From JAOUFP01 sp947085825 (GTDB lineage Bacteria; Nitrospirota; Thermodesulfovibrionia; Thermodesulfovibrionales; UBA6898): a stretch of DNA of 20,058 nucleotides. Positions within the stretch are counted from its first letter, which is position 1, and every line of letters begins with the position of its first letter. The translations under genes and the position numbers were made by a program. The stretch spans positions 1-20,058 of the forward strand of contig CAMTXX010000001.1 of the NCBI GenBank assembly GCA_947085825.1, given 5' to 3'. Below, in pieces: positions 15,039 through 20,058 of the stretch. A model generated the notes under the pieces. It saw only the letters and a program-made list of their open reading frames with translations, did no database searches and had not been told where the DNA came from.

Positions 15039-16250
15039 TCAGGAAGACAAGTCTTTCCCGATATATTTTTTTGCAAAAATACCAGAGGCTATAATGCAAA
15101 GAACCCCCGCCCCTGTTACGGCATTCGGAGTTCCTATGTTATCAGCTACGATCCCCATAATTGCATTGCCTATCGGAACAGTGCCGAGAAAAACAAAGGA
15201 ATATACAGACATCACTCTGCCTCTCAACTCATCAGGCACAGAGACTTGCAGATAACTGTTGGCCATTGCCAGATAACTGACCATCCCCCATCCTCCAAAC
15301 ATTATTGCCGCCACCGAGACAATAAATATATTGGAGAAGGAGAAAACAAACAGCGCAATCGAAAAACAAAGCCCTGCAAAAGCCATAAAGCGTGTTTTGT
15401 TTTTAATATCGCCCTTTACTGCAATGCCTAATGCCCCAATCAGCGCCCCTGTTCCTGAGGCGCCGACAAGGAAGCCAAACCCCTTTGCGCCCCGATGAAA
15501 AACCTCTTCTGCAAAAACAGGGAGCAGACTGATATAAGGAAGTCCTGCAAGGCTGAAAACAGTTATCAGGAGCATTACATGCCTTATCTGCCTGTTCCCT
15601 CTGATAAAAGTAAAACCCTTTATAACATCACTCAGGACACCTTCATGCTTTGTTTTAATCTCGCCTTTTATCTGCATTCGCGAAAGGGCTGCAATAACAG
15701 CAACAAAACTCGCGGCGTTTAAAAAAAAGCAGGCAGGTATCCCGAGATACGAGATGGTCAAGCCTGCCATCACGGGCCCTATTATCCTCGCTCCGTTGAA
15801 GGCTGCGGAATTCAGGGCGATTGCATTGACGATATGCTCCTTGCCCACCATTTCAGCAAGAAACGACTGCCGCACAGGAATATCAATAGCATTTATAGTC
15901 CCAAGGAAAAAAGCGAGCACAGCAACATGCCAGACAGTGGCTACGCCCATACTTGTAAGTATCCCGAGCAGCACTGCCGGAATGATCGAAAGCCCCTGGG
16001 TAATCAGGAGGAGATTTCTCTTTTGAAACCTGTCTGCGATGACACCTCCGAGGAGGGTAAAAAGCAGGATGGGAAGGGCATTGGCAGCGGCAACAAGCCC
16101 CAGATAAAAAGGCGATTTCGTAAGGCTGTAGACAAGCCATCCCTGCGCAACAGACTGCATCCAGGTCCCTGAAAGGGATATGAGCTGCCCGAACCAGAAA
16201 AGCCTGAAATCTCTGAATGAAAGCGCAGAGAATTTTTGAGAGTCCCGCAT
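15039..16250 (-). CDS. MFS transporter (MFS_3/EntS-like family)
   Basis: A 403-residue polytopic membrane protein with about 11-12 helices. It opens FRDFRLFWFGQLISLSGTWMQSVAQGWLVYSLT. The A-like motif GGVIADRFQKRNLLL lies after helix 2, IPVRQSFLAEMVGKE in the cytoplasmic loop after helix 4, and PDELRGRVMSVY in the second half. These features place it in the MFS_3 group with EntS-like exporters and many predicted drug or siderophore exporters. Substrate cannot be inferred; no biosynthetic genes are adjacent. It lies 54 bases upstream of tsaB on the same strand and is divergent from znuA. No ribosome binding site precedes the ATG; TAAAAT ends five bases before it. Confidence 0.88.
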   Translation of the reverse strand: MRDSQKFSALSFRDFRLFWFGQLISLSGTWMQSVAQGWLVYSLTKSPFYLGLVAAANALPILLFTLLGGVIADRFQKRNLLLITQGLSIIPAVLLGILTSMGVATVWHVAVLAFFLGTINAIDIPVRQSFLAEMVGKEHIVNAIALNSAAFNGARIIGPVMAGLTISYLGIPACFFLNAASFVAVIAALSRMQIKGEIKTKHEGVLSDVIKGFTFIRGNRQIRHVMLLITVFSLAGLPYISLLPVFAEEVFHRGAKGFGFLVGASGTGALIGALGIAVKGDIKNKTRFMAFAGLCFSIALFVFSFSNIFIVSVAAIMFGGWGMVSYLAMANSYLQVSVPDELRGRVMSVYSFVFLGTVPIGNAIMGIVADNIGTPNAVTGAGVLCIIASGIFAKKYIGKDLSS

Positions 16251-16255
16251 TTTTT

Positions 16256-16261
16256 ATTTTA
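16256..16261 (-). promoter_or_regulatory. Possible -10 box of the MFS gene
   Basis: TAAAAT on the minus strand, five bases before the ATG, with only a weak -35 (TTTATG at 16-base spacing). It implies a leaderless mRNA if used. Confidence 0.3.
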
Positions 16262-16293
16262 ACATTACAGCCCAAAACATAAACTGGATGGGC

Positions 16294-16299
16294 TATAAT
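16294..16299 (+). promoter_or_regulatory. -10 box of the znu operon, with possible Zur-like symmetry
   Basis: TATAAT lies 39 bases before the znuA ATG; AGGAG (16324-16328) is the ribosome binding site. The box is part of TATAATATA, which has the TATA-N-TATA core of enterobacterial Zur sites, but the outer arms do not match. No convincing -35 is seen. Confidence 0.35.
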
Positions 16300-16338
16300 A
16301 TAAACCTGTTATTTGAATAAAGCAGGAGATTTTATTAT

Positions 16339-17247
16339 ATGAAGAAAACAATTTTATATTCAGGCCTTCTTGTTTTACTCGTTTCCCTGCTCTTTGCAGT
16401 TGTGGATATTTCTTATGCTTCGCAGAGGAAAATCAAGGTGGTCGCCAGCATAACGCCGCTTGTGGATTTCGCAAAACAGGTCGGAGGCGATAAGGTTGAT
16501 GTGGTCCTTTTGCTTCCTCCCGGGGCAAGTCCTCACACGTATGAACCAACACCAAAAGTCATTCAGGAAATAGCACAGGCAAAGATTTTTTTAAAAATCG
16601 GCTCAGGGCTTGAGTTCTGGGCAGACAAAATGATAAAGGCCGCTTCCGCCAAAATCCATGTCGTAGATTCCTCCAGGGGAGTTGATCTCATAAAAGATAT
16701 CCACCACCATAGCCATAACACCGGACATAAAGACCATGCAAATACCGACCCTCATATCTGGCTCGATCCCATTATTTGTATAGAAATCATAACGAAGATA
16801 GAAGCAGCTTTATCAAAAGTCGATCCCGCAAATACATTGTATTACCAAAAAAATGCAGCAGCTTATCGTGATAAGCTCAGGAAGCTGGATAAGGATATTC
16901 AGGAAAGAACAAAATCATTCCGCACCAGGGAATATGTGACCTTTCATTCTGCCTGGAATTATTTTTCCAGACGCTATGGACTTAAAATAGCGGCAGTCAT
17001 TGAAGAAAGCCCGGGGAAAGAACCAACTCCCAAGCACATCAGGAAAATTATAGGAGAGCTCAAAAAATTAAGCACAAGAGTGGTCTTTGCCGAGCCGCAG
17101 TTCAGCCCGAAGGTTGCCGAAACAATAGCAAGAGAGGCCGGGGCGCAGGTTTTTTTCCTCGATCCTTATGGAGGGCAGAAAGACACGGAAACCTACCTCG
17201 ATCTGATGTATTACAATCTTTCGATTATGGAAAAGGCCTTGAAATGA
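16339..17247 (+). CDS. znuA: Zinc/manganese ABC transporter substrate-binding protein (ZnuA-like)
   Basis: A 302-residue cluster A-I metal-binding protein. The signal peptide is about 1-27 (LLVLLVSLLFAVV, cut near SYA); there is no lipobox, so it is soluble in the periplasm. Metal ligands expected for the family are visible: His66 (SPHTYEP), His139 (DPHIWLDP), His203 (FHSAWNYF) and Asp275 (FLDPYGG). A His-rich loop at 122-133 (HHHSHNTGHKDH) is typical of zinc rather than manganese binders. It delivers metal to ZnuB. Its stop overlaps the ATPase start (ATGA), and the order A-C-B is one operon. Confidence 0.9.
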   Translation: MKKTILYSGLLVLLVSLLFAVVDISYASQRKIKVVASITPLVDFAKQVGGDKVDVVLLLPPGASPHTYEPTPKVIQEIAQAKIFLKIGSGLEFWADKMIKAASAKIHVVDSSRGVDLIKDIHHHSHNTGHKDHANTDPHIWLDPIICIEIITKIEAALSKVDPANTLYYQKNAAAYRDKLRKLDKDIQERTKSFRTREYVTFHSAWNYFSRRYGLKIAAVIEESPGKEPTPKHIRKIIGELKKLSTRVVFAEPQFSPKVAETIAREAGAQVFFLDPYGGQKDTETYLDLMYYNLSIMEKALK

Positions 17248-18020
17248 ACAGCGCCATAGATATCAAAAACGTGTCTGTCTCCCTGAAAGGCAAAGAGATT
17301 TTAAAGAACATAAATATCTCACTGGAAGAAGGCCGTTTTCTGGGCATTGTCGGGCCAAATGGCGGGGGAAAAACCACCCTGATAAAACTCATACTCGGAC
17401 TTATCAAGCCAACTTCAGGGTCAGTTTCTATTTTTGGCGCTCCACCTGAAACGCTGATAGCCGGCAATGGTTTTTTCGGGTACCTGCCGCAGCATCTGAA
17501 TATTGATCCTAATTTCCCGGCAACCGCCCTTGATATCGTACTGATGGGAAGATACCGGAAAGCTGGTTTTCTCAGATGGCCTGGGGGAAAAGACAAGATG
17601 AAGGCAATGGAATACATGTCCATGATGGGCATAGAAAGCCTCAGAGACACGCAGTACAGCCGGTTGTCCGGAGGCCAGCAGCAGAGAGTCTCAATAGCAA
17701 GGGCGCTTGCAGGAGAACCTAAAATACTCATCCTGGACGAACCCAGCACAGGAATTGATGTCATAGGACAGGAAGATTTCTATCATCTTCTGAAGGGTCT
17801 CCAGAAAAAAATGGGGCTTACAATACTCATGGTATCTCATGATATAGGCACTGTCACAACATATGTTGATGAAATATCCTGCCTGAATATTAATCTTTAT
17901 TACCACGGCAATCCACTTGGGGCGCTCAACGATAAAGTCATGACATCGCTTTACGGAAAGAACTTCGATATGCTTATGCATGCAGATGCCTGTGACAAAT
18001 GTGAGAGGTTGAGGCCCTGA
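17244..18020 (+). CDS. znuC: Zinc/manganese ABC transporter ATPase (ZnuC-like)
   Basis: A 258-residue ATPase with Walker A GPNGGGKTT (37-45), Q-loop Gln83, signature LSGGQQQRVSIARAL (141-155), Walker B ILILDEPSTG (161-170) and switch His199. It powers the ZnuB permease. The C-terminus carries HADACDKCERLRP, with His246, Cys250 and Cys253 forming a plausible small metal site; similar short CxxC tails occur in some metal-importer ATPases, I believe, but the role is inferred. It overlaps znuA by four bases and znuB by one. Confidence 0.92.
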   Translation: MNSAIDIKNVSVSLKGKEILKNINISLEEGRFLGIVGPNGGGKTTLIKLILGLIKPTSGSVSIFGAPPETLIAGNGFFGYLPQHLNIDPNFPATALDIVLMGRYRKAGFLRWPGGKDKMKAMEYMSMMGIESLRDTQYSRLSGGQQQRVSIARALAGEPKILILDEPSTGIDVIGQEDFYHLLKGLQKKMGLTILMVSHDIGTVTTYVDEISCLNINLYYHGNPLGALNDKVMTSLYGKNFDMLMHADACDKCERLRP

Positions 18021-18820
18021 TGCTCGAAATATTAGGCGCTCCTTTCATGCAGAAAGCCTTTATTGCAGGGATACTCGTCAGCATCCTCACAGGGCTGCTC
18101 TCGGTCTTTATAGTCTTAAGAAAAATGTCCTTTGTCGGAGCCGGAATATCCCATGCAGCCTTCGGAGGTGTGGCAATAGGTTTTTTTACCGGCATAAATC
18201 CTCTTTTTACAGCCCTTGTCTATTCCATTTTTGTCGCAATCGGCATAGAATCTACAGCGAGAAAGGGCATGATATCTGAAGATGTTTCGATAGGAATCTT
18301 CTATTCCGTCTCGATGGCGCTTGGAGTGGCACTCATAAGTCTTTCAAGGTCTTATAATGTAGATCTTTTCGGTTACCTTTTCGGCAACATACTGGCTATT
18401 TCACAGACCGATATTCTTCTGACAGTCATAACCTTTGTGCTCGTAACCGGATTCATAGCGATATTCCTTAAAGAGCTTTTCCTTTCCACCTACAATGAGG
18501 AATTAGCGCAGGTAAGCGGAATCCCTATAAGACTGTTGAACAATCTCTTTCTGATAGCGCTTGCTGTCTCTATTGTTATATCCATACGCATAGTCGGCAT
18601 AATCCTGGTTTCCGCCTTACTGGTAATACCTGGAGCAACTGCGCGTCTGTATGCAAAGGGACTGCTTTCCATGCTCGTTTTATCCTGTCTGGCAGGAATA
18701 GTTTCCGTTATTGCCGGACTTTTTATATCATATGAATACGATATTGCCCCAGGCGCAAGCATAGTTCTTTCTTCAGCCTTTATTTTTTTTCTTTCTCTTG
18801 TCTTAAAAAATAAACATTGA
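18020..18820 (+). CDS. znuB: Zinc/manganese ABC transporter permease (ZnuB-like)
   Basis: A 266-residue ABC-3 family permease with about eight membrane helices. It has the family landmarks RKMSFVGAGISHAAFGGVAIGF (about 34-55, split here by description), SEDVSIGIFYSVSMALGV and IRIVGIILVSALLVIPGATARL. It forms the inner-membrane channel that receives metal from ZnuA. The start overlaps the znuC stop by one base (TGATG), so translation is coupled. It is the last gene of the operon; no clear terminator follows. Confidence 0.92.
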   Translation: MLEILGAPFMQKAFIAGILVSILTGLLSVFIVLRKMSFVGAGISHAAFGGVAIGFFTGINPLFTALVYSIFVAIGIESTARKGMISEDVSIGIFYSVSMALGVALISLSRSYNVDLFGYLFGNILAISQTDILLTVITFVLVTGFIAIFLKELFLSTYNEELAQVSGIPIRLLNNLFLIALAVSIVISIRIVGIILVSALLVIPGATARLYAKGLLSMLVLSCLAGIVSVIAGLFISYEYDIAPGASIVLSSAFIFFLSLVLKNKH

Positions 18821-18892
18821 ATTTTTGTATGCAGAAAATGGCGGTGTTTTTTGGAAGAAGTTCGAACATTTTTTGAGCAAACCCCCCAATAA

Positions 18893-18936
18893 GGAAGCCT
18901 GCACGCCTCTTCAGCATCCTTGTGCGGAAGGCTTCC
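18893..18936. repeat. Imperfect inverted repeat downstream of znuB
   Basis: GGAAGCC (18893-18899) and GGCTTCC (18930-18936) form a 7-base stem, with GCAC (18901-18904) and GTGC (18922-18925) continuing it across small mismatches. There is no T-tract. It might end the znu transcript, or it might mark the breakpoint of the gene fragment at 18895-18969. Confidence 0.4.
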
Positions 18937-18969
18937 GATGCCCGTTGTTGAGAAGGGTTTTGGCAGCAT
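18895..18969 (-). pseudogene. N-terminal fragment of a methionine-synthase/UROD-like gene
   Basis: The 25 codons from ATG 18969 read MLPKPFSTTGIGSLPHKD and then AEEACRL. This resembles the N-terminus of the cobalamin-independent methionine-synthase-like (MetE-like, UROD-fold) proteins with TTGIGSLPH followed by an acidic EEAC helix, as I remember them. After CRL the family resemblance stops, and the open frame continues only as antisense of znuB. It is therefore a short remnant whose 3' part was deleted. The assignment rests on one motif. Confidence 0.45.
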
Positions 18970-19023
18970 TTAAGAATGATACATTACTGAATGAAGTTGT
19001 TTCAAATAAAGAGAGGTTGATTG

Positions 19024-19350
19024 TTAAGCCTTTTTTGGCTGATAGCCCCTTTCAATCTCATCAAACAAGCCTTTCAAAATCCTATAGCCCATTTTGACTT
19101 CGCCAGTGGTTCTGGATTTGAGAAATGCAAGGAGTTTTCTTGTCTCTTTCTCTGTTTCCGAATCGGCGAGTTTTGCGGTATATTCAAAATCAAAAAGCTC
19201 TTTCAGCGGCACATTCAGGGCATTGCTGATGATTTCAAGGGTTTTCAACGAGGGGATTGAGACCCCTCGTTCAAGACGGGAGATTGTTTCAATGGTAACA
19301 TCTATCATTTCTGCAAGTTTGGCCTGCGTGATGTCCCTTTCCTTCTGCCT
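19024..19350 (-). pseudogene. XRE-family HTH regulator lacking its 5' end
   Basis: The frame encodes RQKERDITQAKLAEM (about 19350-19306), then IDVTIETISRLERGVSIPSLKTLEIISNALNVPL in two family-typical blocks and an acidic/basic tail ending RGYQPKKA. This is a Cro/C1-type HTH, but helix 1 and the start codon are missing. Upstream of RQKER the frame enters unrelated sequence, has no ATG, GTG or TTG, and meets a stop near 19384. The only usable start is the ATG at 19308, which would give 94 residues without helix 1 and part of helix 2. The domain cannot fold normally, so DNA binding is doubtful. It abuts a divergent, equally truncated lipoprotein gene. Confidence 0.65.
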
Positions 19351-19802
19351 GCAGCAGTCCGCAGGTCTATAAAGATGTCTTCAACAAAGATAGCGGGCCA
19401 AATGTAAGGACTTTCAGCGCTTCTGTTGATGCCTGCTATCTCGCAGTTAAAAAAGCAATACTAAGCCAGAACTTCAGGATTGAAAAAGAGGATTTGCAGG
19501 CAAAATCATTCACAGCAGCAAGGTATTTTGAAGACGGCAAAGACAGCATTGTTCTTACTGTGAATGCCAATGTCATAGCCGCAGGCAAGGATAAGGCTAC
19601 CATTTATATCAGCACTGTTCAGCATGTTGAAAAAGTCAGAACAAAAACCGACCGAACTTTTTTCGGACTAATCCCTGTTGGAAGCGAAGCCACAAAGGTT
19701 AAACAGGAAGAAAGAACTGTTGAGGACGCAGAGTTCTACAAAAAGTTTTTTGAGGCGGTGGAGAAGGAGATAAAGGCGCTGGGTGGAGAGTTGAAGCATT
19801 AA
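19350..19802 (+). pseudogene. Lipoprotein-like (DUF2242-like) gene lacking its signal peptide
   Basis: The frame is open from a stop at 19329-19331. From TGC at 19350 it reads CSSPQVYKDVFNKDSG, the look of a mature lipoprotein starting at its lipobox Cys. Then come FSASVDACYLAVKKAILSQNFRI, a long beta-rich stretch, and a tail EFYKKFFEAVEKEIKALGG. The pattern of a Cys-containing helix AVKKAILSQ after the lipid anchor reminds me of DUF2242 lipoproteins. There is no room for a signal peptide upstream, since only six codons separate the Cys from the stop. A TTG at 19494 could start a 102-residue remnant but would lose the N-terminal domain half. Function unknown. Confidence 0.55.
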
Positions 19803-20009
19803 AAGACAAGGTATATGTTATCCAATGAGGTTTAAAAATTTTGACAGGGAAATAACTGATACGCCATATTGTGATAAGAATGACAAAATCCGCTTATCAT
19901 CAGTGATATCTCTGTCGCGAGGATATACTATTTTTAGTTGAAACTTGAAAGAGTGGCTCCTCCGTGGCATAATCCACGGAACCAATAAATCATTTAAAAG
20001 GAGCCACAG
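19803..20009 (+). other. Non-coding stretch before the right-edge ORF
   Basis: No gene. It contains an inverted repeat TGATAAG (19872-19878) / CTTATCA (19893-19899) with a 14-base spacer, a TTGACA at 19841 without a firm -10, and the ribosome-binding-site inverted repeat at 19953-20007. Confidence 0.4.
19953..20007 (+). promoter_or_regulatory. Inverted repeat enclosing the ribosome binding site of the right-edge ORF
   Basis: GTGGCTCC (19953-19960) is complementary to GGAGCCAC (20000-20007), which contains the GGAG ribosome binding site. Nested inside, TCCGTGG (19961-19967) and CCACGGA (19974-19980) form a perfect 7-base hairpin directly stacked on the left arm. In a transcript entering from the left, the site would be paired. 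One transcribed from inside the loop would be free. Confidence 0.5.
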
Positions 20010-20058
20010 ATGAAGGAAACCACAAAGAAGAGGAAAAAGGCAAGATTTGGAATTGAGG
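20010..20058 (+). CDS. Start of an unidentified ORF, possibly a transposase (continues beyond window)
   Basis: ATG at 20010 has AAGGAG (19998-20003) six bases upstream and opens MKETTKKRKKARFGIE, a Lys/Arg-rich start. Such basic starts, together with the preceding inverted repeat and decayed neighbours, are common at insertion-sequence ends (IS1380-like transposases come to mind), but sixteen residues are too few to identify a family. Confidence 0.35.
   Translation, partial: MKETTKKRKKARFGIE

Noticed and set aside
18490..18894. Continuation of the minus-strand frame beyond the methionine-synthase-like fragment
   Set aside because: Residues after CRL do not resemble the family and most of the frame is antisense of znuB; I regard only 18895-18969 as meaningful.
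19494..19802. TTG at 19494 as the true start of the lipoprotein gene
   Set aside because: The same frame upstream to 19350 has lipobox-like CSSP and a continuous protein-like pattern, so the TTG start would be inside a truncated gene; no ribosome binding site precedes it.
1..20058. CRISPR arrays, rRNA genes, phage structural genes
   Set aside because: No regularly spaced direct repeats, no rRNA-like sequence and no phage protein pattern were seen on either strand.

Overview
The window looks like chromosome of a Gram-negative, probably anaerobic or microaerophilic bacterium. Supporting signs are a TolC/MacA/MacB export system, periplasmic binding proteins, many Cys-rich or radical-SAM proteins, and typical -10/-35 promoters. 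The protein flavour (lone AmrS radical SAM enzyme, GYD protein, hybrid PAS kinase, split MacB) reminds me of Nitrospirota/Thermodesulfovibrio-like or deltaproteobacterial genomes. That placement is an impression, not a result.

Layout. 1-657: the end of a hicAB toxin-antitoxin pair (+), then a 320-base gene-free stretch that starts with a 58-base attC-like hairpin. 658-9749: a long minus-strand block. In transcription order it holds a LOG-family nucleotide hydrolase, TolC, MacA, a MacB-type ATPase and a separate MacB-type permease (tripartite export). Then come a PstS-like binding protein translationally coupled to a hybrid histidine kinase, and a GYD-domain protein. A 117-bp palindromic MITE-like element sits in frame inside the 5' end of the binding-protein gene. 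9907-12250: tRNA-Val(UAC), tRNA-Asp(GUC) and htpG behind a CIRCE operator. 12266-13740: divergent genes for a Cys-rich small protein (FNR-like box at -41.5 of its predicted start) and AmrS. 13800-16250: MFS exporter, tsaB and rimI (-). 16339-18820: znuACB zinc/manganese uptake operon (+), coupled by overlapping start/stop codons.

18821-20058 is a decayed region. It holds an orphan N-terminal fragment of a methionine-synthase-like gene, and an XRE regulator and a lipoprotein gene placed head to head that have both lost their 5' ends at the same point. A possible mobile-element ORF begins at the right edge, with its ribosome binding site buried in an inverted repeat.

Recurring theme: several genes (amrS, tsaB, the Cys-rich protein, the MFS gene) have a good -10 box ending 5-9 bases before the start codon and no Shine-Dalgarno sequence, which predicts leaderless mRNAs. 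I found no CRISPR array, rRNA or complete prophage. No single cluster is clearly a new system. The strongest leads are the attC-like site, the in-frame palindromic element, the binding-protein/kinase pair, the FNR-like control of the Cys-rich protein and the reciprocal gene truncation.
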